From: Prochlorococcus marinus str. MIT 9401
GTDB lineage: Bacteria > Cyanobacteriota > Cyanobacteriia > PCC-6307 > Cyanobiaceae
Direction: 5' to 3'
Assembly: GCF_000760095.1 (NCBI RefSeq)
Contig: NZ_JNAR01000011.1
Location: forward strand, 1 to 64,000
Length of the DNA stretch: 64,000 nucleotides
Position numbers and translations under genes: made by a program. The notes under the pieces are model-generated. The model worked only from the letters and a program-made list of their open reading frames with translations, was not told where the DNA came from and ran no database searches. This document shows positions 20,436 to 32,469 of this stretch, piece by piece. Within the stretch, counting starts at the first letter, position 1. Each line of letters begins with the position of its first letter.

Positions 20436-21451
20436 GCTTCAACATTATCACTAAGTCTTCGCAAACCTCTTAATCCATCTCTCTCTAGGTTTCGAACTCG
20501 ATCCCTGCTTATCCCTAGTACTCTTCCAATACCTGTAAGAGACATTGGTTCATCACCATCCATGCCATATCTCATCCTCAAAACTCTGCATTGTAAATCT
20601 GGTAATTGATGAAGTAGTGAATGAAGATCTCCTCTCATACAATCCATTTCAATTTGTTCATCAGGTAAGTCTTCTCCACCCGCTAAAAGATCTAATAAAA
20701 CAGTATCTTCACCATCACCAACCTTGGTTTCAAGACTAACTGGCTGTCCCGCTTTACACATCAAATCCTTAACATCTTCTTCAGGAAGTTCTACATATTT
20801 GGCAAGTTCGCTAACTGTAGGAGTTCGAGACATTTCTTGGCTCAATTCTCTTTGACCCTTTTTTAATTTATTTAACATTTCAGTTATGTGGATCGGTAAT
20901 CTTATTGCTCTACTTTTTTCTGCTATCGCTCTTGTAATCCCTTGTCTAATCCACCAATATGCATATGTTGAAAACTTATATCCTCTGGCTGGGTCAAATT
21001 TTTCAACTCCCCTAACAAGCCCTATTGTACCTTCTTGTATTAAATCTAGTAACTCCATATTCCTTTTAGTATATTTTTTCGCAACACTGACCACCAATCG
21101 TAAATTCGCAGCAACCATTCTTTCTTTAGCTCTCTGTCCAGCTCTTAATCTTTTTTTTATCTGGGAGATAGATAAATTTAATTTTTTTGATAATTCTTCA
21201 GTAGTTGGTTTATCTCCCGTAATTTCGATTATTTCTAATTCAGCTCTTTCAACTTCCATGTATTCTTGGACTTGCCTACCAAGTGTAATTTCTTGCTCAT
21301 GAGATAAAAGTGGTACTCTTCCTATATCTCTCAAGTATGATCGAACTAGATCAACATCGTTACTTGCTTTTAAACTCGATATAGTTGCTAATTTAGTCTC
21401 ATTTAATGTTTCAGACATGAAAGTTGAATGATGTTTTGTAAACAATACCAT
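20420..21451 (-). CDS. Group 2 RNA polymerase sigma factor (RpoD-like)
   Basis: A sigma-70 family protein of about 340 residues. Region 1.2 (DLVRSYLRDIGRVPLLSHEQE), region 2 (the core-binding and -10-binding stretch NLRLVVSVAKKYTKRN..LDLIQEG, YWWIRQGITRAI), region 3 and region 4 (RVLRMRYGMDGDEPMSLTGIGRVLGISRDRVRNLE in pieces) are all present. It lacks the long acidic region 1.1 of the housekeeping factor, so it is a group 2 (non-essential, light- or stress-responsive) type. Two in-frame ATGs fit, at 21451 and 21418 (MSETLNET); the second looks more natural. Confidence 0.94.
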   Translation of the reverse strand: MVLFTKHHSTFMSETLNETKLATISSLKASNDVDLVRSYLRDIGRVPLLSHEQEITLGRQVQEYMEVERAELEIIEITGDKPTTEELSKKLNLSISQIKKRLRAGQRAKERMVAANLRLVVSVAKKYTKRNMELLDLIQEGTIGLVRGVEKFDPARGYKFSTYAYWWIRQGITRAIAEKSRAIRLPIHITEMLNKLKKGQRELSQEMSRTPTVSELAKYVELPEEDVKDLMCKAGQPVSLETKVGDGEDTVLLDLLAGGEDLPDEQIEMDCMRGDLHSLLHQLPDLQCRVLRMRYGMDGDEPMSLTGIGRVLGISRDRVRNLERDGLRGLRRLSDNVEAYFVS

Positions 21452-21519
21452 TAAGAAATGTAAAGTTAAACAAAAAAATCCACAAATTTACAAAAATGAG
21501 AATAAATACCTATTTAATT

Positions 21520-22926
21520 TTATAGAAATTGGCTAGTTAATAGCCATTTTGCAGTACTCAGGTAAATAAATACACCTGCGATGTCAGTAACAGTCGTTAT
21601 GAAAGGAGAGGACATCAATGCCGGATCCAACCTCATTCTGTCAAACAGCAAAGGAAGAATTGCTCCTGTGGTTGCTGCTAAGGTTGTTATCGAAATGAGA
21701 CTTATGCCTACTGCATATGCTATTAAAGGCCCTTCTCCTTGCCACCAAGCGAAAGGAAATATAAATAGCATCATCAAAACCCCAAGGAGAGCCCCTGTTA
21801 TCGCTTCCCTAACTACTGCTTTAATTGCACCAAGAGACTTCAATTTTTGTGTACTCAAACCCCTAATAACAACAGTAGAGCTTTGAGCGCCAACATTTCC
21901 CCCCGTACCTATTAGCAATGGAATAAAAGCAGCTAGCAAAACTATTTCTTTTAAGATTTGATCATTCATTGCAATAACTTTTGTAGTTAAACCGTTTGCT
22001 AGAACCAAAATTAACAACCAAAGAATCCTTCTTCTGGCAATTGTGAATAAACTACTTTGGAAATAATCATCCTCATCACCAGATTGAACAGCGCCTGCAG
22101 CATAAATATCTCGAGTTGCTTCTTGCTCAATAACGTCAATTAAATCATCGACAGTTACTATTCCAACAAGTCTTTTTTCTTTATCGACAACCGGGAGAGC
22201 TAAAAAATCATACCTTTGTATTGCCCTTGCAACTTCTTCTTGATTAGTATTTGTGGAAATATTAACGACATCTTTTGTCATCACATCTCCTATTGGCTTA
22301 GAAGGATCTGCTGTTACGAGGTCTCTCAACGAAAGAATACCAGTTAAATGTCTTTCTTTATCTGTTACATATAAACTGTAAATAGTTTCTGTAAATGGAG
22401 CTCTTTTTCTTACTAAAGTTAAAGCCTCTGCAGCTGTCTGCATCTCTTTAAGATCAATAAATTCAGTAGTCATCAATCTTCCAGCAGTTTCAGGCTCATA
22501 TCCAAGCAATTCCGCTGTTACTTTCCTTTCTCCAGGACTAAGGGCAGACAAAAATTTTCTTACGACTTTTGCAGGCAACTCATCAAATAGTTGAACCCTA
22601 TCGTCAGGTGACATTTTTTCCACAATTTCTAAAACTTCTCCTGAACGAAGCCTGTCCAATAATGTTTGCTGAACTATTGGATCTAAATATTCATAAACTT
22701 CTATTGCCTCATTTTTCTTTAATAATCGAAATGCTAACGCTTGCAATATTAATGGAAGACTGCCAATAGCATCAGCAATGTCAACTGGTTGAGAAGGTTC
22801 TAGTATTAATTTTGCTTCATCATAATTGCCTGCAACAAGCAATTCTTCAAGTTGGATAGTGATATTTTCTCTAGCACTTAGATCTGAAGATAAGGATGTA
22901 ATCGACTCTATTTTACTTTCGTTCAT
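21520..22926 (-). CDS. mgtE: Magnesium transporter MgtE
   Basis: Mg2+-gated channel for magnesium uptake, relevant to chlorophyll and ribosome demand. The 468-residue protein shows the N domain of short helical repeats (about 30-150), two CBS domains (about 155-275; e.g. IGDVMTKDVVNIS, LPVVDKEKRLVGIVTVDDLIDVIE in pieces) and five membrane helices in the last 190 residues, with the pore signature GTGGNVGAQSSTVVIRGL. It is the last member of a same-strand run from gyrB, 43 bases after a crcB gene. Confidence 0.96.
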   Translation of the reverse strand: MNESKIESITSLSSDLSARENITIQLEELLVAGNYDEAKLILEPSQPVDIADAIGSLPLILQALAFRLLKKNEAIEVYEYLDPIVQQTLLDRLRSGEVLEIVEKMSPDDRVQLFDELPAKVVRKFLSALSPGERKVTAELLGYEPETAGRLMTTEFIDLKEMQTAAEALTLVRKRAPFTETIYSLYVTDKERHLTGILSLRDLVTADPSKPIGDVMTKDVVNISTNTNQEEVARAIQRYDFLALPVVDKEKRLVGIVTVDDLIDVIEQEATRDIYAAGAVQSGDEDDYFQSSLFTIARRRILWLLILVLANGLTTKVIAMNDQILKEIVLLAAFIPLLIGTGGNVGAQSSTVVIRGLSTQKLKSLGAIKAVVREAITGALLGVLMMLFIFPFAWWQGEGPLIAYAVGISLISITTLAATTGAILPLLFDRMRLDPALMSSPFITTVTDIAGVFIYLSTAKWLLTSQFL

Positions 22927-22969
22927 AGATATAAATCATTGTCAATGTATTAACAATATTATAAGAAAT

Positions 22970-23299
22970 CTAACTAATTTTTCTACTAATCCAAAACCCC
23001 AAATACATCACAAATAAATTTAAAATAATGATCAAATTAGAAAAAATTATAAATTTAATCCAATCTCCTTGATTTAAAAACTGATACAAAAAATATATAA
23101 ATCCACTAAAAGATGTAAAACAGGGAAAGAAACCATGAAAAAAAAATTTTTCGGCTGAGTAACTTAATCTTCTGCTGATAATAAAACCAAAAAAAAATGA
23201 CCCAACTATTGAAATAATGAAATTATTATCAAAAAATAATCTAAAAAAAGCGCCTATATAAGATGCAAAAAGAAAATAAATTAAATTTTTTATTTTCAT
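22970..23299 (-). CDS. crcB: Fluoride ion channel CrcB/Fluc, second subunit
   Basis: A 109-residue, four-helix membrane protein of the CrcB/Fluc family, which expels fluoride. It is more diverged than its neighbour: the SIVGSFFFGFIISRR stretch corresponds to the family N-x-x-G-S-F-x-x-G region, and FFPCFTSFSGFIY to the conserved G-F-x-G-x-x-x-T-F-S-T-F segment. It starts 1 base before the end of the upstream crcB copy is reached, so the two are translated together. Paired short genes of this kind generally form an antiparallel heterodimer. Confidence 0.85.
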   Translation of the reverse strand: MKIKNLIYFLFASYIGAFFRLFFDNNFIISIVGSFFFGFIISRRLSYSAEKFFFHGFFPCFTSFSGFIYFLYQFLNQGDWIKFIIFSNLIIILNLFVMYLGFWISRKIS

Positions 23300-23300
23300 T

Positions 23301-23666
23301 TTAAAAAGATTTAATAAGAAAATAACCTAAATAAAATAATAGAAAAGAAAAAACTATTACTTCTATGAAGTGAAAAAATAAACTTAAATATTTCTTATTC
23401 TGAAATAAAATAAATAACTGATAGATAAAAGAAGAAAATGTACTAAAACATCCTAAAAATCCAGTGTAAAATAACAATAATATATTTTGATTAATAAAAT
23501 TTAATGCTACTAAAATACCTAATAAAAAAGATGCTATGAAATTGACTATTGAAGTATTTTGAATATCAATTCCTATTCTTATTTTAAAATTATTCTGAAT
23601 AAATATTCTCAGTATTAATCCAAAAGTACTCCCGAGTAAAAAAATACTTGCTGAAGTCAGATCCAA
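23301..23666 (-). CDS. crcB: Fluoride ion channel CrcB/Fluc, first subunit
   Basis: A 121-residue membrane protein with four hydrophobic helices and CrcB marks: the glycine-rich N-terminal helix, SIVNFIASFLLGILVALNF (the N-x-x-x-S-F-L-x-G core) and GFLGCFSTFSSFIYQ, the fluoride-coordinating Phe-box and Thr/Ser segment. It is one base away from the second crcB gene and follows the SH3-like gene by 3 bases. The pair probably gives an asymmetric dimer. Confidence 0.88.
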   Translation of the reverse strand: MDLTSASIFLLGSTFGLILRIFIQNNFKIRIGIDIQNTSIVNFIASFLLGILVALNFINQNILLLFYTGFLGCFSTFSSFIYQLFILFQNKKYLSLFFHFIEVIVFSFLLFYLGYFLIKSF

Positions 23667-23669
23667 AAT

Positions 23670-25963
<2,294 letters not shown>

Positions 25964-25983
25964 TTAATATAAAAAAAAATTAA

Positions 25984-26009
25984 ACTTTTAAAAAATATTT
26001 TTTAAAAGT
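25984..26009. repeat. Perfect 26-base palindrome between gyrB and miaA
   Basis: Two 13-base arms, ACTTTTAAAAAAT and its exact reverse complement, abut with no spacer. It lies 21 bases upstream of the gyrB start and 104 bases upstream of miaA. It might be an operator or a cruciform-prone site at a gyrase promoter, which is interesting because gyrase promoters often sense supercoiling. It is entirely A+T except two bases, so chance in this genome is a real alternative. No flanking T-run suggests a terminator. Confidence 0.5.
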
Positions 26010-26112
26010 CCTTTTATTAAACTTACCATTGCAATAAGAGAAAGGCTCGAAGTCTATGGAAAATTTAATTTCTTTAATTATATAGCTAATCGATTTTTCT
26101 TCAGAAAATTAT

Positions 26113-27012
26113 ATGTCTTCTAATAAACCTCGTGTAATAGTTTTAATTGGACCCACAGCAAGTGGTAAAACAGAATTAGCTATTGAAATTGCAGAATATT
26201 TAAAAACTCGCATACATAATATTGATTCAAGACAAGTTTATAAGTATATGGATATTGGCACAGCAAAACCATCTGAGAATCAACAAAAAAAAATAGAGCA
26301 TTTTTTAATAGATATCAAAGAACCTGTTAATCCAATTAATGTAAAACAATTTCAAGAAATTGCTAAAAAATCAATACAAAAAGAAATTGAGAAAAAATTG
26401 ATCCCCTTTCTTGTTGGAGGGAGTGGTTTATATATGAACTCAATAACAAAAGGTTTTTTTGTACCAAATGTTCCTCCACAAAAGAATTTGAGAAGACAAT
26501 TAGAAACAGTTGGGCAGAGAAAATGTTGGGAACTTTTAAAAAATTGTGATCCAATATCAACAAAAACAATTAATTATGCTGATCGCATTAGAACAATAAG
26601 AGCTTTAGAAGTCTTCTACGTAACGGGTAAACCTTTATCAAGTCAACAAGTTCAAAAACCGCCTGAATGGGAAATACTAGAACTTGGATTAGATAGAGAT
26701 AACTTAAGAGAAAGAATTATACAAAGAACAAAAAATATGTTTTTATCTGGAATTATTGAAGAGACGCAACAACTAATTTGTCAATATGGCTCTGATTTGC
26801 CCATATTAAAAACAATTGGTTATTGTGAAGCAAAAGATGTTTTAAATAACCATTTAACTATTGATAAAGCAATAGAATTAACCGCTATAAAAACGAACCA
26901 ATTTGCAAAAAGACAAAAAACTTGGTTTCGTAATAAAAATAATCCTCTTTGGCTTAGTAACAAAAACCTGCTAAAAGATGCAATAATTAAAATAGAGTCT
27001 TTTTTAGGCTAA
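26113..27012 (+). CDS. miaA: tRNA dimethylallyltransferase MiaA
   Basis: Adds a dimethylallyl group to A37 of tRNAs reading UNN codons. The 299-residue protein has Walker A ([17 protein letters not shown]), the conserved [19 protein letters not shown] substrate stretch, the [15 protein letters not shown] motif and the [11 protein letters not shown] region. It is divergent from gyrB. It precedes infC by 52 bases on the same strand. Confidence 0.97.
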   Translation: MSSNKPRVIVLIGPTASGKTELAIEIAEYLKTRIHNIDSRQVYKYMDIGTAKPSENQQKKIEHFLIDIKEPVNPINVKQFQEIAKKSIQKEIEKKLIPFLVGGSGLYMNSITKGFFVPNVPPQKNLRRQLETVGQRKCWELLKNCDPISTKTINYADRIRTIRALEVFYVTGKPLSSQQVQKPPEWEILELGLDRDNLRERIIQRTKNMFLSGIIEETQQLICQYGSDLPILKTIGYCEAKDVLNNHLTIDKAIELTAIKTNQFAKRQKTWFRNKNNPLWLSNKNLLKDAIIKIESFLG

Positions 27013-27064
27013 CTTTAAGAATAATAGATTTTTCATCATCAAAACTACTTATTAACTAAACTGA

Positions 27065-27637
27065 ATGCCACCACGCCCACGCTTTGACCGCCGCGCTCCA
27101 GTCAGAGAGCTCCCAAATATAAATGAAAGAATAAAATACCCTCAATTGAGAGTCGTTGATTCAGATGGAAAACAATTAGGAGTAATAGATAGATTACAAG
27201 CGTTAGAAATAGCCTCTCAGAGAGAACTTGATTTGGTTTTAGTAAGCGAAAAAGCAAATCCTCCTGTCTGTAGAATTATGGATTATGGTAAATATAAATT
27301 TGAACAAGAAAAGAAAGCAAAAGAAGCAAGAAAGAAATCTCATCAAACAGAAGTTAAAGAAGTAAAAATGAGATACAAAATTGATAAGCATGACTATGAC
27401 GTACGAATAGGGCAAGCTACTAAATTTTTAAAATCAGGAGATAAAGTAAAATGCACTGTGATTTTTAGGGGTAGAGAAATTCAACACTCAAATTTAGCTG
27501 AAACACTTCTTTTAAAAATGGCTAATGATTTAGAGGAGCAATCAGAAGTACAACAAAAACCAAAAAGAGAAGGAAGAAATATGATTATGTTTTTAAGCCC
27601 TAGAAAAACTCCTCTTATTAAAAAAGATTCAGAGTAA
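27065..27637 (+). CDS. infC: Translation initiation factor IF-3
   Basis: Binds the 30S subunit, prevents premature 50S joining and proofreads the start codon. The 190-residue protein has N-terminal ([12 protein letters not shown]) and C-terminal ([26 protein letters not shown]) domains with a basic linker. It begins with an ATG, not the rare AUU of E. coli. Its first ~17 codons (bases 27065-27116) are about two-thirds G+C, against a background near 30%, encoding a Pro/Arg-rich [18 protein letters not shown] start. rpmI and rplT, its usual operon partners, are 30 kb away. Confidence 0.97.
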   Translation: MPPRPRFDRRAPVRELPNINERIKYPQLRVVDSDGKQLGVIDRLQALEIASQRELDLVLVSEKANPPVCRIMDYGKYKFEQEKKAKEARKKSHQTEVKEVKMRYKIDKHDYDVRIGQATKFLKSGDKVKCTVIFRGREIQHSNLAETLLLKMANDLEEQSEVQQKPKREGRNMIMFLSPRKTPLIKKDSE

Positions 27638-27712
27638 GAAATTTCTATCTAGAAGTATGCCGAATGTTAAAGTGTCACTATAAATAAATATTAATTAGTC
27701 AGGATTTTAAAA

Positions 27713-28699
27713 GTGAAATTTCATATTCAACAAGAAAGTGATATTCCGTCTTCGACACAACTTTATAATCAAATTTGCTTTGCAATAGCAGCAAGGCACT
27801 ATCCTCCAGGTCACAGGCTTCCAAGTACAAGGCAACTCGCAATGCAAACTGGACTACATCGAAATACCATTAGCAAGGTTTATAGACAGCTTGAAATAGA
27901 TGGGGTTGTTGAAGCAATAGCTGGATCAGGTATCTATGTAAGAGATAATCTCACAAAAAAAGACTTTAAAAAATCAATTTACTCAAAAGGCAAAAAAAGT
28001 AAGCCTCCAGATCAAGAAGCAAAAAAGGCTATTGACAATTTCATAAATCTTGGATGCACCTTACAAGAAACAAGAGAAATATTTACTAATGAAATTGATT
28101 GGCGTATTAAGTGCGGAGCAAGAATAATTGTTAGTACTCCTAGAGAGGATATAGGAGCTTCCATGCTAATAGCAGAGGACCTCTCTCCAAAAATAAATGT
28201 ACCAGTTGAAGTTGTCCCTATGGAAGAATTAGAAAAAGTTTTGAGTAGTTCTAATAATGGGACTATTGTGACAAGCAGATATTTTTTACAGCCTCTAGAA
28301 AAAGTTGCTAAGCAATACGGAGTGCGAGCTATTGCTGTTGACCTTAGTGACTTTCAAAAAGAATTGAAAATTCTAAAAGAATTAAATGCTGGAAGTTGTG
28401 TTGGTATTGTCAGCATTAGTCCTGGTTTATTAAGAGCAGCGGAAGTTATCATACACAGCATGCGTGGTAATGAATTAATGCTTATGACTGCAATATCAGA
28501 TAATAACAGTAGACTATTATCGCTTCTAAAGACTTCAAGCCACATAGTTTGTGATGGTCCTAGTTTATCAGTTGTGGAAAATACATTATTAAAAAATCGA
28601 TCCCAGCTCATTAGATTACCTCATATCATATGCGCTAAAAATTATTTGAGTATAGAAACAATAAATCAACTAAAAAAAGAAATTGGAGTTCTTAATTAG
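27713..28699 (+). CDS. GntR-family transcriptional regulator
   Basis: A 328-residue regulator starting with GTG at 27713. Residues 1-80 are a GntR winged helix: SSTQLYNQICFAIAARHYPPGHRLPSTRQLAMQTGLHRNTISKVYRQLE (in pieces), typical of the family, followed by GVVEAIAGSGIYVRDN. The remaining ~240 residues are not the aminotransferase or FadR domain and are not recognised; parts such as IIVSTPREDIGASMLIAEDL resemble a ligand-sensing or periplasmic-binding-like fold. cysE follows after 3 bases, so an operon is clear. The ligand is unknown. Confidence 0.9.
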   Translation: MKFHIQQESDIPSSTQLYNQICFAIAARHYPPGHRLPSTRQLAMQTGLHRNTISKVYRQLEIDGVVEAIAGSGIYVRDNLTKKDFKKSIYSKGKKSKPPDQEAKKAIDNFINLGCTLQETREIFTNEIDWRIKCGARIIVSTPREDIGASMLIAEDLSPKINVPVEVVPMEELEKVLSSSNNGTIVTSRYFLQPLEKVAKQYGVRAIAVDLSDFQKELKILKELNAGSCVGIVSISPGLLRAAEVIIHSMRGNELMLMTAISDNNSRLLSLLKTSSHIVCDGPSLSVVENTLLKNRSQLIRLPHIICAKNYLSIETINQLKKEIGVLN

Positions 28700-28702
28700 A
28701 CT

Positions 28703-29446
28703 ATGATCATGATACTAAAAACTTTTAAATCAGATATAGAAATTATCAAAGAAAGAGATCCTGCAGCTCGTGGAATATTGGAGATTTTTCTTTGCTACCC
28801 TGGTTTTCAATCAATAGTTATTCATAGGTTTACTCATAAATTATGGAAATTAAAAATTCCGTTAATTCCCCGTTTATTAAGTCATCTAAATAGGACATTA
28901 ACAGGTATTGAAATCCATCCTGGGGCCAAAATTGGGAAAAGGGTTTTCATAGATCATGGAATGGGAGTTGTAATTGGTGAAACAGCTGAAATAGGAAATA
29001 ATTGTTTGCTTTATCAGGGAGTGACATTGGGAGGTACGGGTAAAAGTCATGGGAAAAGACACCCAACCTTGATGGAAAATGTTGTCGTTGGCGCTGGTGC
29101 AAAAGTTCTTGGATCTATTACTGTAGGAACAAATACACGTATTGGTGCAGGTTCAGTAGTTGTTCGTAATGTAGAGAGTAATAGCACTGTAGTCGGGGTT
29201 CCTGGCAGGGTAGTACATCAAAGTGGTGTCAAAGTTAATCCACTAGCTCACTCCGCCCTGCCAGATGCAGAAGCTAATGTGATAAAAAATTTAATGGATA
29301 GAATTGATTTACTTGAAAATGAAATTCTTAAATTACAAAAAACACTACAATGTCTAGCTAACTCAGAATCTATTGATATCTCTAAACTAGGAAATGCTCA
29401 AAATATAAAAGATAAAGAAATCATAGAATTTCTTGGAGATGATTAA
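28703..29446 (+). CDS. cysE: Serine O-acetyltransferase CysE
   Basis: Acetylates serine to O-acetylserine, the carbon acceptor in cysteine synthesis. The 247-residue protein has an N-terminal helical region (DPAARGILEIFLCYPGFQSIVIHRF) and a left-handed beta-helix with hexapeptide repeats (GIEIHPGAKIGKRVFIDHGMGVVIGETAEIG, AKVLGSITVGTNTRIGAGSVV, in pieces). The active-site region with DHGMGVVIGETA and GKSHGKRHP is intact. Two in-frame ATGs fit, 28703 and 28709. Being in the GntR operon suggests it may be under that regulator's control. Its 3' end faces secA. Confidence 0.97.
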   Translation: MIMILKTFKSDIEIIKERDPAARGILEIFLCYPGFQSIVIHRFTHKLWKLKIPLIPRLLSHLNRTLTGIEIHPGAKIGKRVFIDHGMGVVIGETAEIGNNCLLYQGVTLGGTGKSHGKRHPTLMENVVVGAGAKVLGSITVGTNTRIGAGSVVVRNVESNSTVVGVPGRVVHQSGVKVNPLAHSALPDAEANVIKNLMDRIDLLENEILKLQKTLQCLANSESIDISKLGNAQNIKDKEIIEFLGDD

Positions 29447-29454
29447 GTATTAAT

Positions 29455-32286
29455 TTATTTCTCATCATCTCTGTCAGTTTTAGGTTGAAACATAAACATT
29501 GAATAAATCACATTTCGTCTCATATTTGTCATCATTTCTAAAAACATATCATAACCTTCGTTTTTATACTCTATTAAAGGGTCTTTTTGTCCATAACCTC
29601 TCAATCCAACAGATTCCCTTAAAGAGTCCATAGATTGAAGGTGTTCACGCCACAAATTATCAATTTGCTGCAAAATAAAAAATCTTTCAGCTTCTCTCAT
29701 TAATCCTGGACGAATCTTTTCAATTTGTGATTCCTTTAAATCATAAGCAATTCGTAACTGCTCCTGAAGATAGTTTTTCAATTCATCTATTGACAATAAA
29801 TTGACATCATCCGCTTTAAGATCGTCTAATAAATAAATAAATTCTTTAACTTTAGAAATTAATTGATCAATATTCCATTCTTCAGGAGGAAGATCAGGAT
29901 TAATATAAGCCTCTACAATTTCACTCATTGTTCTTTCTCCATATCCTATTACTTGCCTCTTTAAATCAATTCCTTGCAAAACTCTTAGCCTTTCAGAATA
30001 TACTGCTTTTCTTTGATTATTCATTACCTCATCATACTCAAACACTTGTTTTCTAATATCGTAATAATAGGTCTCTACTTTCTTTTGAGCACTTTCTAAA
30101 GACCTAGTAAGCATTCCTGACTCAATAGGCATATCTTCATCAACCCTAAATGCATTCATTAGGTTTGCTACCCTATCGCCTCCAAAAATTCTTAATAGAT
30201 TATCTTCTAAAGATAAAAAGAATCTGGTACTTCCAAGATCACCTTGTCTTCCTGCTCTTCCTCTAAGTTGATTATCAACTCTTCTTGATTCATGTCTCTC
30301 TGTACCAATGACGTGTAAACCACCAGCATTTCTAACTTTTTCCTCTTCATGAATCAAAACTTTTTCATATTCTTCTTTAACCTCTGATAAAGATTCTCTC
30401 AAAAGCTCTATCGAGTTATCCTCGGTAGGAGCTTTTTCTGCAGCTGTAGCTATCCTGTCATCTAGCTCTAAGACGGAAAGTTGTCTATCTCCCCAATTCT
30501 CGACAAGTTTATTAGATAAAAGAGAAAGCTTCTTTTCAATTCCTTCATCTAATTTGCAAGGGAAAAGACTCGTTGATGAACTTGAAATATTTTTTTTCAA
30601 ATTTGATCCCAATTTTGAAGAAAACCCACCCTTAGCTTTTGTACTTCTTTGTTTAGGGATGGGTGGCTTATGCTCATTATCTGGTTTTACTAGTAAAGGT
30701 ATTAAAATTTCTTTCAATTTAAGTCTTGCCATATAATCACTATTACCGCCAAGAATTATATCTGTTCCTCTTCCAGCCATATTAGTAGCAATAGTAACAG
30801 CACCTGCTCTTCCTGCCTGAGCAACAATTTCCGCCTCACGTTCAACGTTCTCAGGTTTAGCGTTTAAAAGATTATGCGGGATGTTTTCTCCTGCTAATAA
30901 TGAACTTAATAACTCACTTTTTTCAACACTTGTTGTACCAACTAACACGGGTCTACCTTGTCTATGAATTTGTATAGTTTCTTTAGCAACAGCTTTCCAT
31001 TTACCCATCTCTGTCTTAAAAACTTGATCAGACCAATCTTGCCTCTTCCTTATTTGATTTGTCGGTATAACTGTTGATTCTAATTTATATGTTTTCTCAA
31101 ATTCAACCTCTTCAGTTTTTGCAGTTCCTGTCATACCTGCTAAACCGGGATATAAGAGGAAAAAATTTTGATAAGTGATAGATGCTAATGTTTGAGTTTC
31201 AGGCTGAATTTTAAGACTCTCTTTTGCTTCTATTGCTTGATGTTGTCCATCACTCCACCTTCTTCCAGGCATTACCCTTCCAGTAAACTCATCGACTATT
31301 ACAGCCTCATCATTTTTAATAATATAATTTACGTCTTTGATAAATAATTCTTTAGCTTTTAATGCATTTGTGATGTAATGTGCCCAAGGATCTTGAGGAT
31401 TATATAAATCCTCTACTCCCAAATATTCTTCACATTTAGCAAAACCCTGATCAGTAAGAATACAACTTCTTTGTTTTTCATCAACTTCATAATCCCCTTC
31501 TGGATCAATGCCATCTTTACTTAACTCTTTTGCCTTAACTAGTGCTAAAGCTAATTCTGATGCTTTTTTATATTTTTCTTGAGGTCTTTCAACTTGTCCA
31601 GAAATGATTAAAGGTGTTCTAGCTTCATCAATTAGTATTGAATCGACCTCATCAATGACACAGTAATTGAATCTTCTTTGGACTACCTCATTAATATCAG
31701 TGGACATATTATCTCTTAGATAATCAAATCCTAATTCGGAATTCGTGGCATAAGTTATATCACATTCGTAATTTTGCTTTCTCTCAACTGGACTCATATC
31801 TTGCTGAATCAAACCAACCGACAAACCCAAAAAACGATGAACTTGTCCCATCCACTCAGCATCTCTTCTAGCTAAATAATCATTTACAGTAACAACATGA
31901 ACGCCTTTTCCAGTTAGAGCATTTAAATAACAGGGTAATGTTGCGACAAGAGTTTTCCCTTCTCCAGTCTTCATCTCAGCTATTTGACACTCATGTAAAA
32001 CCATCCCGCCTATTAACTGAACATCAAAATGTCTCATGCCAAGTACTCTTTTACTTGCTTCCCGGACAATTGCAAATGCTTTAGGAAGGAATTCTTCTAA
32101 AAGTCCCTTTTGTTTTTTAATATCTAATTCTGCTGAAATTTTTGATTTAAGATTATGGGTTTCTCTTCTCAACTCATCATCCGTTAATTTAGAAATTGAC
32201 TCTTCTAAAAAATTTATCTCTTCCACTATTGGTTGATAGCGCTTTAACTTTCGTGTATTCGGGTCACCCAACAAAAGTTTTAGCAT
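29455..32286 (-). CDS. secA: Preprotein translocase ATPase SecA
   Basis: Motor that pushes unfolded proteins through SecYEG, including thylakoid and periplasmic substrates. At 943 residues it has Walker A ([14 protein letters not shown]), DEAD-type [17 protein letters not shown], helicase motif [12 protein letters not shown] and [20 protein letters not shown]. Between [11 protein letters not shown] and [12 protein letters not shown] there is a Lys/Ser-rich insertion of about 150 residues (about 522-675). It ends [14 protein letters not shown] without the usual C-terminal zinc-binding Cys motif; cyanobacterial SecA commonly lacks it. Start ATG at 32284-32286. Confidence 0.98.
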   Translation of the reverse strand: MLKLLLGDPNTRKLKRYQPIVEEINFLEESISKLTDDELRRETHNLKSKISAELDIKKQKGLLEEFLPKAFAIVREASKRVLGMRHFDVQLIGGMVLHECQIAEMKTGEGKTLVATLPCYLNALTGKGVHVVTVNDYLARRDAEWMGQVHRFLGLSVGLIQQDMSPVERKQNYECDITYATNSELGFDYLRDNMSTDINEVVQRRFNYCVIDEVDSILIDEARTPLIISGQVERPQEKYKKASELALALVKAKELSKDGIDPEGDYEVDEKQRSCILTDQGFAKCEEYLGVEDLYNPQDPWAHYITNALKAKELFIKDVNYIIKNDEAVIVDEFTGRVMPGRRWSDGQHQAIEAKESLKIQPETQTLASITYQNFFLLYPGLAGMTGTAKTEEVEFEKTYKLESTVIPTNQIRKRQDWSDQVFKTEMGKWKAVAKETIQIHRQGRPVLVGTTSVEKSELLSSLLAGENIPHNLLNAKPENVEREAEIVAQAGRAGAVTIATNMAGRGTDIILGGNSDYMARLKLKEILIPLLVKPDNEHKPPIPKQRSTKAKGGFSSKLGSNLKKNISSSSTSLFPCKLDEGIEKKLSLLSNKLVENWGDRQLSVLELDDRIATAAEKAPTEDNSIELLRESLSEVKEEYEKVLIHEEEKVRNAGGLHVIGTERHESRRVDNQLRGRAGRQGDLGSTRFFLSLEDNLLRIFGGDRVANLMNAFRVDEDMPIESGMLTRSLESAQKKVETYYYDIRKQVFEYDEVMNNQRKAVYSERLRVLQGIDLKRQVIGYGERTMSEIVEAYINPDLPPEEWNIDQLISKVKEFIYLLDDLKADDVNLLSIDELKNYLQEQLRIAYDLKESQIEKIRPGLMREAERFFILQQIDNLWREHLQSMDSLRESVGLRGYGQKDPLIEYKNEGYDMFLEMMTNMRRNVIYSMFMFQPKTDRDDEK

Positions 32287-32323
32287 AAGTAACAGTCCTT
32301 TAAAAATTCATCCTATTACAAAC

Positions 32324-32329
32324 ATTATA
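32324..32329 (-). promoter_or_regulatory. Candidate secA -10 box
   Basis: On the minus strand a perfect TATAAT lies about 40 bases upstream of the secA start, in a TTTATAATGTTTG context. No matching -35 at the standard spacing is apparent. The spacing to the start would give a leader of about 30 bases. The call rests on one hexamer in an A+T-rich genome, so it is tentative. Confidence 0.4.
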
Positions 32330-32469
32330 AATTAGTGCGTTACAACAGAATGAAGAATGAATATTTCTTTTAAATTTTATAGAAATGATGAACTAAGGTA
32401 TAAGGTATTTAAATTGAAATCAAAAAGATAACCTAATTATCTTTCACTTTTCTAAAACATTTTTAACAA

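Noticed and set aside
20886-21302. 138-codon ORF antisense to the sigma factor gene, with hydrophobic stretches
   Set aside because: Apparent membrane helices arise from antisense reading of Lys/Glu-rich helices; the sigma factor call is strong.
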